Shown here: positions 9,446 through 20,756 of the stretch, in pieces
Layout: each line of letters opens with the position of its first letter
Numbering within the stretch: the stretch's first letter is position 1
Source: Candidatus Dadabacteria bacterium CSP1-2
Lineage (GTDB): Bacteria > Desulfobacterota_D > UBA1144 > Nemesobacterales > CSP1-2
Length of the DNA: 64,000 bases
Direction: 5' to 3'
Assembly (NCBI GenBank): GCA_001443445.1
Contig: LDXN01000006.1
Location: 1 to 64,000, forward strand
Made by a program: the position numbers and the translations under genes
Notes under the pieces: model-generated
Told to the model about the DNA's origin: nothing
Databases searched by the model: none
Seen by the model: the letters and a program-made list of their open reading frames with translations, nothing else

Positions 9446-10390
9446 ATGAGTAAAAACGTTGTAGATGACATATTAAGTCTAGTTGGTGACACCCCTGTAA
9501 TTAAGTTAAATAAGGTTGTTCCAAAAGGAGTAGCCACGGTTTGGGCGAAGCTCGAAAACCTCAATCCCGCAGGTAGCGTTAAGGATAGAATCTGTCTCAG
9601 TATGATTTATGCGGCTGAGAAAGAAGGAAAAATCAAGCCGGGCAGCAGCATCATCGTCGAACCTACCAGCGGAAACACAGGAATCGGGCTCGCTCTTATT
9701 TGCGCTGTAAAGGGATATAGGTTAATTCTCACGATGCCTGATGATATGAGTTTAGAAAGAAGACTGCTTCTTGCGGCATATGGTGCTGAACTTGTTCTAA
9801 CACCGGCTAATGAGAAAATGGAAGGCGCTGTCAATAAAGCCGAAGGAATCGTGCGGGAAAATAAAAATGCTTTTATGCCCCAGCAATTTAAAAACCCACA
9901 TAATCCTGAGATCCATAGATTAACGACAGGACCTGAAATCTTAAAACAGGTTCCGGGAGAAATTCATGCCTTTGTAGCTGGTGTTGGAACTGGAGGAACG
10001 ATAACTGGGGTAGGAGAAATACTTCGAAAGAAATTTCCAAACATTCACATAGTAGCAGTTGAACCTGCTGAATCGGCTGTACTTTCAGGTGGTAGCGCGA
10101 ACGTCCATGATATTCAAGGAATCGGTGCTGGATTTGTTCCCGAGGTTCTTAATGTAAAGATATATGATGAGGTAATAAAAATAACAGGAGAAGAAGCAAA
10201 AAGGTTTACAAGATTTATCTCCCGTAAAGAGGGGCTTTTAGTTGGTATATCAGCAGGTGCTGCTGCACTTGCGGCTGTGAGGGTTGCTGAAAGGCTAGGT
10301 AGCAATAGGCAAGTTGTAACGATATTCTGCGATACTGGAGAGAGGTATTTAAGTACTAAGATTTTTAGTGAAAACGAATACGATAGCTAA
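9446..10390 (+). CDS. cysK: Cysteine synthase (PLP-dependent)
   Basis: NPAGSVKDR, PTSGNTGIGLA, GTGGTITG; internal ATG 9446 preferred because the upstream ORF extension lies in repeat DNA. Confidence 0.93.
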   Translation: MSKNVVDDILSLVGDTPVIKLNKVVPKGVATVWAKLENLNPAGSVKDRICLSMIYAAEKEGKIKPGSSIIVEPTSGNTGIGLALICAVKGYRLILTMPDDMSLERRLLLAAYGAELVLTPANEKMEGAVNKAEGIVRENKNAFMPQQFKNPHNPEIHRLTTGPEILKQVPGEIHAFVAGVGTGGTITGVGEILRKKFPNIHIVAVEPAESAVLSGGSANVHDIQGIGAGFVPEVLNVKIYDEVIKITGEEAKRFTRFISRKEGLLVGISAGAAALAAVRVAERLGSNRQVVTIFCDTGERYLSTKIFSENEYDS

Positions 10391-10473
10391 GAATCTGGAA
10401 CCGAAAAAATGTTGAAAAGGAGATTTCAGTGTGTTATCTTTTTTATTAAATATACTATTTAAAAGAGGTAAAT

Positions 10474-12357
10474 GTGGGCGGACAGCTTTTTAAAAATCTA
10501 ATACTTTGGCTGGTAATTTTTGTAACTATTATTGCAGTATACCAATTCCTCCATACACCACGAAACAGCTATGTTGAAATCCCATATAGCGAGTTTCTTG
10601 CTAGTTTAGAGCGAGGAGAAATCAAGGAGGTTGTATTTAAAGGGGATGAAATAGAAGCATACAAAGGTAGGAAAGAGGAATCTCCAAAGGGCTTTGACTT
10701 TGAGACCGTAGGGCCAGCAAACGAGGATCTTATCTCAACCCTCAAGACAAAAGGCATAGTATTCAGCTTCAAAGAGCAAAAAGAGGGTTCCCTAATGCAA
10801 ATCCTATTTAACTGGGCACCGCTTATCCTTTTGGTAGTCATTATGGTTCTATTTATGAGACAGCTCCAAGCTGGTGGCACTAAAGCTATGTCGTTTGGAA
10901 GAAGCCGCGCCAGAATGGTTTCAGAAAACCAGAATAAAACCACATTTAAAGACGTCGCAGGAATTGATGAGGCAAAGGAAGAGGTTCAAGAAATCGTAGA
11001 GTTCTTAAAGAACCCAAAGAAATTCACACGCCTTGGGGGTAGAATACCAAAGGGTGTGCTTCTCGTTGGACCCCCAGGTACGGGAAAAACACTCCTTGCA
11101 AAAGCCATAGCAGGAGAAGCGGGTGTGCCATTCTTTATAATTAGTGGTAGCGATTTTGTAGAGATGTTTGTAGGGGTTGGCGCATCCAGGGTGCGCGATC
11201 TTTTTATACAGGCAAAACGTCATGTGCCTTGCATTGTTTTCGTTGATGAGCTTGATGCTGTAGGTCGCCATCGTGGAGCTGGGCTTGGGGGTGGACACGA
11301 TGAAAGGGAACAGACTCTTAATCAACTTCTCGTCGAGATGGATGGGTTTGAGCCAAATGAGGGAATTATAGTTTTATCTGCAACTAACCGCCCTGATGTA
11401 TTAGACCCGGCTCTCCTTCGTCCTGGAAGGTTTGATAGGCAAGTAGTGGTCCCAAGACCAGATGTAAGAGGAAGGGAAGAGATACTTAAGGTTCATACAA
11501 GAGACACTCCGCTTGAGAACGATATTAATCTCACTACAGTCGCACGATCAACACCTGGTTTTACCGGTGCCGACCTTGAAAACTTGGTAAATGAGGCAGC
11601 CCTCCGAGCTGCCCGCATTGGAAGGACAAAGATATCGATGCAGGATTTTGAGTTTGCTAAGGATAAAGTGCTGATGGGAGTTGAGAGAAAAAGCCTTATA
11701 ATTAGTGATGCTGAGAAGAAGATAACAGCGTACCATGAAGGTGGGCACGCGCTTGTTGCTAAGCTCACCCCAGGAACAGATCCAATCCATAAGGTAACTA
11801 TTATCCCAAGAGGACTTGCACTTGGAGTGACTCAACAGATTCCTATAGAAGATAAATATACACTTTCAAAAACTTATCTTAATAATTCAATTACTGTCCT
11901 TCTTGGTGGCAGGGCTGCAGAAGAAATAATATTCGGAGACCAGACTAGTGGTGCGGGAAACGACCTTGAGAGGGCAACAGAGATCGCTCGTAAGATGGTG
12001 TGTGAATGGGGAATGAGTGATAAGGTAGGACCAGTAACATTTGGAAAAAGAGAAGAGCAAATCTTTCTTGGCAAAGACCTTGCGCGGCATAAAGACTATA
12101 GTGAAGCTACGGCGCTGGAGATTGACAAGGAAATAAAGAGAATAGTTACAGAAAACTACAAAAGGGCAAAAATAATCCTTGAAGAGAATGTTGACCTCCT
12201 TCATAAGCTTGCAGAAGTGCTTCTCGAAAGAGAAGTGGTAGATGGTAAAGAGCTAGATGAGCTTGTAAAGCAAAGGCGGCCTGAATACACCTCGTGGGAA
12301 GGTTCACTTAGCGCAAAAGAAGCGGTGGCCCGGCGATCTAACGTTGAGGATTCCTAA
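10474..12357 (+). CDS. ftsH: ATP-dependent zinc metalloprotease FtsH
   Basis: [29 protein letters not shown] zinc motif; GTG start. Confidence 0.97.
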   Translation: MGGQLFKNLILWLVIFVTIIAVYQFLHTPRNSYVEIPYSEFLASLERGEIKEVVFKGDEIEAYKGRKEESPKGFDFETVGPANEDLISTLKTKGIVFSFKEQKEGSLMQILFNWAPLILLVVIMVLFMRQLQAGGTKAMSFGRSRARMVSENQNKTTFKDVAGIDEAKEEVQEIVEFLKNPKKFTRLGGRIPKGVLLVGPPGTGKTLLAKAIAGEAGVPFFIISGSDFVEMFVGVGASRVRDLFIQAKRHVPCIVFVDELDAVGRHRGAGLGGGHDEREQTLNQLLVEMDGFEPNEGIIVLSATNRPDVLDPALLRPGRFDRQVVVPRPDVRGREEILKVHTRDTPLENDINLTTVARSTPGFTGADLENLVNEAALRAARIGRTKISMQDFEFAKDKVLMGVERKSLIISDAEKKITAYHEGGHALVAKLTPGTDPIHKVTIIPRGLALGVTQQIPIEDKYTLSKTYLNNSITVLLGGRAAEEIIFGDQTSGAGNDLERATEIARKMVCEWGMSDKVGPVTFGKREEQIFLGKDLARHKDYSEATALEIDKEIKRIVTENYKRAKIILEENVDLLHKLAEVLLEREVVDGKELDELVKQRRPEYTSWEGSLSAKEAVARRSNVEDS

Positions 12358-12456
12358 AAGCCAAAGTTGTTTAAGAAAAATCTTATCAAGACTACTTGTC
12401 ATCCTGGTAAAGTTTCAACATGGATAGATCGTGATAAAGATTAAAAAAAGGTTGTA

Positions 12457-13383
12457 ATGAATAAATATAATTCAAATACTAATAGCCACTTTAAATGCGA
12501 AGCATTGAATCGTGAAGAAGGCTACTTTATTCAAAGAAAGCATACTTTTAAATGTAAGGATAAAGAATTACACCTGGGTACAAGAACATTTATCATGGGT
12601 ATTCTAAATGTTACCCCGGATTCATTTTATGATGGCGGGAGGTTTCTTAACTTAGATGATGCACTTATACAGATTGATAAAATGATGAATGAAGGAGCGG
12701 ATATTATAGACATCGGAGCAGAATCAACTAGACCTGGGTCACATGGGGTTACAGAGGAAGAAGAACTCAGGCGTGTAGTTCCAATTATAAAAGAAGCCAT
12801 GAAACGGTTTGATGTAATTCTATCAATAGACACAACTAAGCCTAGAGTAGCCAAAGAGGCTTTGGGAGAAGGAGCGTCAATAATCAACGATATAAGTGGG
12901 CTTAAGTTTAACCCGGAGGTTGCTCAGATAGCAGCAAAATGGGGAGCAGGACTCGTTTTAATGCATACAAGCTCTCATCCCTATGATATGCAGCTTAAGA
13001 CTGAATATAAATCGTTTATTCCTGATGTCATTAATTCTCTTAATAGATCTATTGAAATAGCAGAAAGCAATGGGGTTAACGAGAAAAGCATTATAGTCGA
13101 CCCTGGTTTTGGATTTGGGAAAAAAGTAGAGCATAATTTTACTCTTCTAAAGTACCTTAACGAGTTTCTTGTATTAGATAAGCCAATTCTCATAGGAACG
13201 TCACGTAAGTCCTTTATCGGAAGAGTTCTTGGAGCTTCAGTAGAAGATCGAATAGAGGGAACTGCTGCGACTGTTGCGATAGGCGTTATGAATGGCGCCT
13301 CGATTGTTAGGGTTCACGATGTGCTTTATATGAAGCGAGTAGCTAACATAGTAGATGCAGTTATGAGTGCAAGCTTCAATTAG
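12457..13383 (+). CDS. folP: Dihydropteroate synthase
   Basis: MGILNVTPDSFYDGG, DIGAESTRPG, DPGFGFGK. Confidence 0.95.
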   Translation: MNKYNSNTNSHFKCEALNREEGYFIQRKHTFKCKDKELHLGTRTFIMGILNVTPDSFYDGGRFLNLDDALIQIDKMMNEGADIIDIGAESTRPGSHGVTEEEELRRVVPIIKEAMKRFDVILSIDTTKPRVAKEALGEGASIINDISGLKFNPEVAQIAAKWGAGLVLMHTSSHPYDMQLKTEYKSFIPDVINSLNRSIEIAESNGVNEKSIIVDPGFGFGKKVEHNFTLLKYLNEFLVLDKPILIGTSRKSFIGRVLGASVEDRIEGTAATVAIGVMNGASIVRVHDVLYMKRVANIVDAVMSASFN

Positions 13384-13417
13384 GGATTTTATAAAGGATT
13401 CAAGAAGGGATTTAACA

Positions 13418-14251
13418 ATGTTAGATGCAATCTCTAATTTCAGATACTTTTGGGACACGATTGATATTATAGTCGTTGCCCTGATTATTTATTATCTTTT
13501 AAGCCTGATTGAGGGAACGCGTGCGGTTCAAATGCTTTTTGGGCTTGCAGCAGTTTTCGTGCTTTATTTTCTTTCACAGAGATGGGAACTCTACACATTA
13601 AACTGGGTACTCGGTCATTTTCTTGGGTCTATAATACTAATTGCAGTAATACTATTCCAACAAGATATTAGAAGGGCTCTAGCCGCTTTTGGCGGAAACC
13701 CACTTGTCTTGAAAATATATCATGGCAAATCAGAGGAGCTTGTTGTTGACGAAATCGTAAAGGCAACAAGCTTTTTATCAAATCGCCAGGTTGGTGCACT
13801 TATCGCAATCGAAAGAAAAAACAGCCTTGCAGACTTTGTTGAAATTGGCATGAGGATTGATGCATGGGTATCAAGAGAACTGATTATAAGCATATTCAAT
13901 CCGACTTCACCACTTCACGATGGTGGGGTGATTATAGGGCGAAATAAGATACTATCTGTAGGCTCTTTTTTCCCACTTGCGACTGATCCAGATTTGGAAA
14001 GGGAACTGGGTACAAGACACCGAGCAGCAATCGGGCTTACAAGAGAGACGGACGCCGTTGTCGTTGTAGTTTCAGAGGAAACAGGGACAATATCTCTTGC
14101 GTTTCAGGGCAATCTTACTAGAGGACTCGATGCGACATCACTCAACAATCGCCTACTTGACTTGCTCGAGATTAAAAGAGGACAAACAGATAGGCAAAGA
14201 ATATTCAGTCGTATTTTACGCAGGAAACAGGCTGGAAAAACAAGTGCCTAG
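13418..14251 (+). CDS. cdaA: Diadenylate cyclase, CdaA-type
   Basis: Three N-terminal TMs then DAC domain (SPLHDGGVII, GTRHRAAIGLTRETDAVVVVVSEETG); start MLDAISNF. Confidence 0.92.
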   Translation: MLDAISNFRYFWDTIDIIVVALIIYYLLSLIEGTRAVQMLFGLAAVFVLYFLSQRWELYTLNWVLGHFLGSIILIAVILFQQDIRRALAAFGGNPLVLKIYHGKSEELVVDEIVKATSFLSNRQVGALIAIERKNSLADFVEIGMRIDAWVSRELIISIFNPTSPLHDGGVIIGRNKILSVGSFFPLATDPDLERELGTRHRAAIGLTRETDAVVVVVSEETGTISLAFQGNLTRGLDATSLNNRLLDLLEIKRGQTDRQRIFSRILRRKQAGKTSA

Positions 14252-14391
14252 GCAGCATTTATCCTTTTTATTGGGCCATTTATAGATTTTAATAAAGTAG
14301 AGTTACTTAAGCTTCTATATATTTCTCTTTGAGCAATGTAGCCCATTTTAGGGCCTTGGCTATTATTGGGAGAAATAACGATTTAAAAGTC

Positions 14392-15414
14392 ATGGGAAAA
14401 GACGGCTATAATCTAAATGAGTTCTTAGATTGGCTTAAGGTTGAGCTGAACTCATGGGATCTTGTGCATTTAAAGGATTTACTATTTAAAAACCTAGGTA
14501 AAAAGATTCTTGCAGTTGTCTTTGCATTAGCCCTCTGGTTTTCAGCGAACATGGAACAGGATGTAGAAAAAAGCATATCAGTGGATGTACAATACATGAA
14601 TCTGCCTTCCGACCTTGTTATTACGAATGACCCGTCTCATACACTTAACTTAAGGGTTCGTGGATCTAGAACACAGCTATCGTCCCTTTCTCCACGAGAT
14701 ATTGTTTTTGTATTTGACCTAGCTAATGCTTCCCCAGGGGTTTCTAAATTTGAGATTAATACTGATCAAATAAAGCCGCCAAAGGGGATTCAGGTAATTG
14801 GAGTCAGCCCTGCAGAAATTAGAATCGATACAGACAAAGTAATAGAAAAGAAGGTCTCTGTTAAGCCTATAATTGGTCTTCCAGATACTGGATATGAAGT
14901 AGTTGGTGAACCAAAGGTAACACCTTCTGAGGTTACGATTAGTGGTCCAAGGAAGATTGTTTCTCAGATAGAGAGTATATCTACTGATCTTGTATCAACG
15001 GCTGGGGTGAAGTCTAATTTTACAATAGAACTCCCCTTAATGTCATATCAAAAGGTTGATATACTTGGCGGTGGATTTGCTCGAGTTACAGTTAATATTA
15101 AGGAGAGAATTGTAACAAAAGAATTCAAGGGCTTAAACATAAATGTAATTAACGATAACGGAGTTAGATTTGAGCTACGTAGTCCACTCAAAGCTGAAAT
15201 AGTATTTGAGGGTCCTTACAGCATTATTAAGGATCTAAACAGTGATGATATTAATGTATTTGTCAATCTAAATAAAATTAAGCCAAACTCAAAGCAAAAG
15301 ATACAGAAATTAAAAGTAAATGTTGATTATCCTTATAAGGGAAGCCTTGTACTTAAAAAAAAGTCACCTAATGAAATTGAAGTTAAATTAGAAAAAATCG
15401 GAGAACGAGGTTGA
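14392..15414 (+). CDS. YbbR-domain protein (CdaR-like)
   Basis: Single TM, repeated YbbR-like domains, position between cdaA and glmM. Confidence 0.85.
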   Translation: MGKDGYNLNEFLDWLKVELNSWDLVHLKDLLFKNLGKKILAVVFALALWFSANMEQDVEKSISVDVQYMNLPSDLVITNDPSHTLNLRVRGSRTQLSSLSPRDIVFVFDLANASPGVSKFEINTDQIKPPKGIQVIGVSPAEIRIDTDKVIEKKVSVKPIIGLPDTGYEVVGEPKVTPSEVTISGPRKIVSQIESISTDLVSTAGVKSNFTIELPLMSYQKVDILGGGFARVTVNIKERIVTKEFKGLNINVINDNGVRFELRSPLKAEIVFEGPYSIIKDLNSDDINVFVNLNKIKPNSKQKIQKLKVNVDYPYKGSLVLKKKSPNEIEVKLEKIGERG

Positions 15415-16784
15415 ACGAGTCAAGTAAGCGTCTTTTTGGTACAGACGGAATAAGAGGAATAGCAAATTGCGACCCCATGACTCCTGAGATGAGTCTCAAG
15501 CTTGGTAAGGCTTTAACTTATATACTTAAAATGGAAAAGACAGATTCAAAAAGACCAAGAATAGTTATAGGTAAAGATACAAGACTATCGGGGTACATGT
15601 TTGAACAGGCAATGTCAGCAGGAATTATATCAATGGGAGCAGATGTTCTTCTAGTTGGTCCCCTACCCACACCTGCTATATCATTTCTTACAGTAAGCAT
15701 GCGTGCTGATGCTGGAGTTGTAATATCAGCCTCTCATAACCCATTTGTGGATAATGGAATTAAATTCTTCGACAGATTTGGTTTCAAACTACCTGATAAA
15801 AAAGAATTAGAGATAGAGGAATTGGTCTTAAGCGATAGAATTAACCGTCTGAATGTCCCCCCTTCAGATATAGGAAAGGCTTGGAGACTCGACGATGCTC
15901 AGGGAAGGTATGTTGTATTTGTAAAGAATACATTCCCAAAGGATCTTACCCTTGAAGGACTTAAGATTATTCTTGACTGCGCTAATGGAGCGGCTTATAA
16001 GGTTTCTCCAATTGTTTTTCAAGAACTCGGGGCTGAAGTGATAACAATCGGGGTTAGACCTGATGGCAAGAATATTAATACAGATTGTGGTTCTATTAAC
16101 CCTGAGCTACTTAAACGCAAGGTTAAAGATACTGGAGCAGATTTGGGAATAGCATTAGATGGTGATGCCGATAGGGTTATATTCTGTGATGAAAAAGGTG
16201 AAGAAGTAGACGGGGATATAGTAATTGCAATAACGGCTGACGAAATGATAAGAAACAACAAACTCCAAAAAAACACCGTTGTTACGACGATTATGAGCAA
16301 TATGTCCCTTGAGACCTTCATACGAGAAAAGGGAGGAATAGTTATTAGAACACCTGTAGGGGATAGATACGTCGTAGAGGAGATGAGGATAAGGGGTTGT
16401 AATTTCGGAGGTGAGAAGTCAGGGCATATGATATTTCTTGATCATACTACAACGGGAGATGGTACGCTCGCAGCTCTTCAATTACTAGCAGTAATGAAAC
16501 GAAAGGAAAAAAAACTCTCAGAGCTTGCAAAAATAATTGAACTCTATCCTCAGGTGTTGCTGAATGTAAAGGTTAGAGAGAAAAAACCTTTTCAAGATAT
16601 ACCACAATTGGAGGATTTGCTTTTGCTATCTGAACAAAGACTCAAGGAACGAGGTAGAATAAACCTAAGGTATTCTGGGACAGAATCACTTGCACGTATT
16701 ATGGTGGAAGGTGAGAATGAAGCGTTAGTCTATGAAGTAGCTGAAGAAATAGCGTATAGAATTCAACAAGCTATAGGAGAGTAA
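15411..16784 (+). CDS. glmM: Phosphoglucosamine mutase
   Basis: [31 protein letters not shown]. Confidence 0.96.
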   Translation: MNESSKRLFGTDGIRGIANCDPMTPEMSLKLGKALTYILKMEKTDSKRPRIVIGKDTRLSGYMFEQAMSAGIISMGADVLLVGPLPTPAISFLTVSMRADAGVVISASHNPFVDNGIKFFDRFGFKLPDKKELEIEELVLSDRINRLNVPPSDIGKAWRLDDAQGRYVVFVKNTFPKDLTLEGLKIILDCANGAAYKVSPIVFQELGAEVITIGVRPDGKNINTDCGSINPELLKRKVKDTGADLGIALDGDADRVIFCDEKGEEVDGDIVIAITADEMIRNNKLQKNTVVTTIMSNMSLETFIREKGGIVIRTPVGDRYVVEEMRIRGCNFGGEKSGHMIFLDHTTTGDGTLAALQLLAVMKRKEKKLSELAKIIELYPQVLLNVKVREKKPFQDIPQLEDLLLLSEQRLKERGRINLRYSGTESLARIMVEGENEALVYEVAEEIAYRIQQAIGE

Positions 16785-16827
16785 TATAGTTACATCCACA
16801 GTGTGTACTCAATTGAAATAAGTAGAA

Positions 16828-17541
16828 ATGCCGAGATTGAATGTAAACATAGACCATGTAGCTACAGTTAGGCAGGCAAGAGGAGGGATAGAACCAGACC
16901 CTGTTTTTGCTGCCTATTTGGCAGAGCTTGCCGGGGCAAATGGGATAGTTGTTCATCTTAGAGAAGACAGAAGGCATATTCAAGATAGGGATCTAAGAAT
17001 CCTTAGACAAACTGTCAAAACAAAACTCAACTTAGAAATAGCTCCGACCCGAGAGATGATGGAGATCGCATTAGAAGTAAAGCCAGATATGGTAACGCTA
17101 GTGCCTGAAAAAAGACAAGAAATAACAACCGAAGGCGGACTAGATGTCTTAGCTAATACCAAGCAGTTATTGAGAGTTGTAGGAGACCTTAAGGGAAAAG
17201 GCCTGTTTGTAAGTCTTTTCATAGATCCTGATATAAAACAGATTAAATCTGCAAAGGTTACTAAGGCTGACATGCTTGAGATTCATACAGGTGGATATAC
17301 AGAGGCTAAGATTTATGATAAAAGGGAAAAGGAATTTAAAAAAATCGAAGAGGCTGTTAAGACTACACTTGAACAAGGATTGAAGGTTGCTGCTGGACAT
17401 GGCTTGAACTACATAAATGTGAAAAGTATTTCCAGCATAGTAGGAATAGAGGAACTCAATATAGGCCATAGCATCATAGCTCGCTCAGTTTTTGTAGGTG
17501 TTGAAAGAGCTGTAAGGGAGATGCTTGAGCTATGTAAGTGA
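16828..17541 (+). CDS. pdxJ: Pyridoxine 5'-phosphate synthase
   Basis: [33 protein letters not shown]. Confidence 0.96.
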   Translation: MPRLNVNIDHVATVRQARGGIEPDPVFAAYLAELAGANGIVVHLREDRRHIQDRDLRILRQTVKTKLNLEIAPTREMMEIALEVKPDMVTLVPEKRQEITTEGGLDVLANTKQLLRVVGDLKGKGLFVSLFIDPDIKQIKSAKVTKADMLEIHTGGYTEAKIYDKREKEFKKIEEAVKTTLEQGLKVAAGHGLNYINVKSISSIVGIEELNIGHSIIARSVFVGVERAVREMLELCK

Positions 17542-17554
17542 GGGTACGTGGTTT

Positions 17555-17610
17555 GTGATTCTCGGTTCGATAATACACGATACCCGAGTCACGATACCCG
17601 AATCACGAAT
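17555..17610. repeat. Short-period CACGATAC/CACGAATC repeat immediately upstream of acpS
   Basis: CACGATACCCGAGTCACGATACCCGAATCACGA; related to 38772-38880. Confidence 0.65.
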
Positions 17611-17988
17611 ATGATCTTAGGTATAGGTGTTGACCTTGTAAATATCCCTAGAATAGAAAGAATTATAAAAAAGTGGGGAGACAAGTTTAAAAAGAGGGCT
17701 TTCTCCGAAAGTGAAATAGAATATTCTGAAGGTTATAATAGAAGCTACGAGCATTTTGCGGCAAACTTCGCAGTAAAAGAGGCCTTTTTTAAAGCCCTAG
17801 GAAAAGGTTTCAAAGGTAATATGCGAATTCATGATGTCGAAGTCCTACGAGATGAAAATGGGAAACCTTATATTAATCTTCACGGAAAAGCGAAGCGATC
17901 AACAGAGCTATTGGGCGTAAACTCAATTCATACTTCAATATCACATGATGTTGAATACTCTGTAGCTGTTGTAATACTTGAAAGATAG
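17611..17988 (+). CDS. acpS: Holo-[acyl-carrier-protein] synthase
   Basis: MILGIGVDLVNIPRIERI, FAVKEAFFKALG. Confidence 0.93.
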   Translation: MILGIGVDLVNIPRIERIIKKWGDKFKKRAFSESEIEYSEGYNRSYEHFAANFAVKEAFFKALGKGFKGNMRIHDVEVLRDENGKPYINLHGKAKRSTELLGVNSIHTSISHDVEYSVAVVILER

Positions 17989-18181
17989 ATTCGAGTTATA
18001 TTTTCAATCACTCAGGGCTATAACGCCTGTATAATTGAGTTAGATTTATGTAGTCAATATAGAAAAGTAATTCTCATGAAGAAGATCTCGATTTGAATCA
18101 AATAGTGCTAAAGGGTATGCACTTATATAAATATCAGACTCGAGTGTGCTTCGTTTATTACACGATAAATACTGCTTAGAT

Positions 18182-18652
18182 TTATTTGTCCCTTCCTCGT
18201 GTACATGATGAGCAGTAACCATAAAGTTCAAGTTTATGGTTTAATACCTCAAAATCGTTTAACTTTGCAACCCCTCTTGAATATTGCTCAATTCTTAAAT
18301 TGGCAAACTCTATTATCCTTCCACATCCAATGCAAATAAGGTGATCATGGTGTTCGCCTTCAAACTTAACAGGTTCATAACGAGCCCTCCCATCTCCAAA
18401 ATTTCTTTCAAAAGCTAGTCCACACTCTTTAAACAACTTTAGCGTTCTATAAACTGTTGCGTAGCCTATCTTTGGGTTCTGTTTTTTAAGCTTTTCGTAA
18501 AGCTCTTCTACCGTCACATGCTGACCGGGATAATTAAAAAACTCGTCAAAGATAATATCCCTTTGCTTCGTAGATTTGAGGCGTTTTTTTAATATATACT
18601 CATCTAATGCTTTTTTTCTCTCTGACTTTGGTGTTGCCTTCGAAAGCAACAT
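18182..18652 (-). CDS. fur: Fur-family transcriptional regulator
   Basis: Winged helix KQNPKIGYATVYRTLKLFKECGLA, HHDHLICIGCGRIIEF zinc motifs. Confidence 0.9.
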   Translation of the reverse strand: MLLSKATPKSERKKALDEYILKKRLKSTKQRDIIFDEFFNYPGQHVTVEELYEKLKKQNPKIGYATVYRTLKLFKECGLAFERNFGDGRARYEPVKFEGEHHDHLICIGCGRIIEFANLRIEQYSRGVAKLNDFEVLNHKLELYGYCSSCTRGRDK

Positions 18653-18933
18653 TTCAATACCCCTTCACAAATTGAAATTCAATATCAATATTACAATAAC
18701 TATGATCTTAAATCAAGAGAATACCATATAGTAATTGCTACCAATAACTTATTAAATTTAAAATTACCTTTATATTATAGGCTTAGGTTTAAATATTAGA
18801 ATTATCGTAAATCCCAGCTATTAATTAAATAACTGATATTTTAGTAAGGCTACTTTTTTCAAATTAACTAGCAGTATTAAGTCTTATGATATAATACAAC
18901 AGAATGAGTATTTATAATACAATAGGATCATAC

Positions 18934-19278
18934 ATGAAAGATTGTATTTTCTGTAAAATCGCTGAGAAAAAGGCACCTGCTTCAATAATTTATGAAGATG
19001 ATCTATCAATTGCATTTAAGGATATAAATCCTCAGGCACCAACACACATCTTGATAATTCCAAAGAAACACCTACGTACAGTTGTTGAAGCAACTGAAGA
19101 AGATAAGGAGCTTCTCGGACATCTCATCTATGTTGCCAATACCATAGCGAACGATCTCAACGTTAGTAACAAGGGATTTAGGCTCGTTATAAACTGTGGG
19201 TCGCAAAGTGGACAGATGGTCTGGCATGTTCATATTCACCTTTTGGGTGGGAGGCACATGACTTGGCCTCCAGGTTGA
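18934..19278 (+). CDS. HIT-family (histidine triad) protein
   Basis: MKDCIFCKIAEKKAPASIIYEDD, HVHIHLLGGR. Confidence 0.95.
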   Translation: MKDCIFCKIAEKKAPASIIYEDDLSIAFKDINPQAPTHILIIPKKHLRTVVEATEEDKELLGHLIYVANTIANDLNVSNKGFRLVINCGSQSGQMVWHVHIHLLGGRHMTWPPG

Positions 19279-19312
19279 TGATGCTTCTTGTCGCTTTTTA
19301 TCAAATCCATTA

Positions 19313-20560
19313 ATGAACGACGCTATCGCCTATCTTAATTCTCTTGGGCTTCATAAGGTAAAGCCTGGTCTTGAAAGAACTATAAGGCTTCTTGAGATTC
19401 TTGGTAATCCTCAAGAAGTGGTACCAAGCGTACTAATAGCAGGAACAAATGGCAAAGGTTCTGTGGCTTCAGCCATAGCTTCTGTGCTAGAAACCCAAGG
19501 CTATAAAACCGGGCTTTATACATCTCCTCACCTTATACGAGTTTCAGAGAGAATACGAATAAACAGTAATGAAATCTCTATGAGTGATTTATCTCAACTC
19601 ATCTTAGAAGTTAAACAAGCTTCCTCTACGCTACCAGATGAGCCAAGCTATTTTGAGGTGCTAACTGTTTCTGCATTTTTATATTTTGCTCAGAGAAAAG
19701 TAGATTTCTCAGTGCTTGAAGTAGGACTGGGAGGACGCCTTGATGCAACTAATGTAGTCAAACCAATTTTAACGGTGATAACAAACATTTCAAAAGACCA
19801 TACCGAATATCTAGGTGATAGCATTAGAGAAATAGCCTTTGAAAAGGCAGGAATAATAAAAAGAAGAGTTCTCGTTCTAACAGCTGCAAAAGAAGAGGCA
19901 CTAACTGTAATAGAGGCCGTAGCCTCTGAAAATTTAGCTCCAATCAGTATATTCGGAAAGGATTTTAATGTTGAAGGTGAGAGTACCGAGGATTTTAGTT
20001 ATATTGGAAGTCCATGGAATTTGGAGCACCTTGAGTTCGGACTTCATGGGTTGTATCAATTAGAAAATGCATCGCTCGCCATTGCCGCGCTTGAATCTTT
20101 TTCTAAGCTTTATGAGGTTAGTATAAATGAAGAAAGCTTAAGAAATGGACTCTCTTCTGTGAGATGGGAAGGAAGGATGGAGATTGTAAGAAGGGATCCC
20201 CCTCTTATTCTAGATGGTGCGCATAATCCTAGCGCGGCCGAGGCACTAAGAGAATCAATTGAAAAGATGTTTCCAAGCATGAAGTTTGTTATTTTAATAG
20301 GCATGCTTTCTGATAAAGACCATGAGGGCTTTATGAGAGCAATCTATCCGATTGCTGAATATATGATAGTAACTGACGTGCCATCTGAGAGGACTATAAA
20401 GGCGAAAGGGCTTGCTGATGTAGGTAGGCGATATGTAAGTAAGACTAAGGTTATAGGTGATTTTAAAGAGGCTTATAAAGAAATACTTTCCCTCCACAAG
20501 CCGGTATGTGTTACTGGCTCTCTCTATTTAATTGGAGCTATAAAACAATTTTTTCCTTAA
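19313..20560 (+). CDS. folC: Folylpolyglutamate/dihydrofolate synthase
   Basis: AGTNGKGSVASAIASVL, TSPHL, DGAHNPSA. Confidence 0.93.
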   Translation: MNDAIAYLNSLGLHKVKPGLERTIRLLEILGNPQEVVPSVLIAGTNGKGSVASAIASVLETQGYKTGLYTSPHLIRVSERIRINSNEISMSDLSQLILEVKQASSTLPDEPSYFEVLTVSAFLYFAQRKVDFSVLEVGLGGRLDATNVVKPILTVITNISKDHTEYLGDSIREIAFEKAGIIKRRVLVLTAAKEEALTVIEAVASENLAPISIFGKDFNVEGESTEDFSYIGSPWNLEHLEFGLHGLYQLENASLAIAALESFSKLYEVSINEESLRNGLSSVRWEGRMEIVRRDPPLILDGAHNPSAAEALRESIEKMFPSMKFVILIGMLSDKDHEGFMRAIYPIAEYMIVTDVPSERTIKAKGLADVGRRYVSKTKVIGDFKEAYKEILSLHKPVCVTGSLYLIGAIKQFFP

Positions 20561-20756
20561 AATCAATTGTTCAAATGCTTTAGTCCCACTAATAGCAAAC
20601 GTTTAGAGAATACACTCGTAATTAAAAATCATAAAAATTAAATTATAAGGCAGAAAATAGCATATTAATATTAGAAAGGGTCTCATTATTATACTTATTA
20701 AGCGTTGATCCCTACGATTACGTGTGCTACTATCATTTAACAAGAGTTAAATATAA

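Noticed and set aside
9222-9446. 74-aa plus-strand ORF and the extended cysK N-terminus from 9368
   Set aside because: Both are translations of the intergenic repeat element; CysK homology begins at the ATG at 9446.
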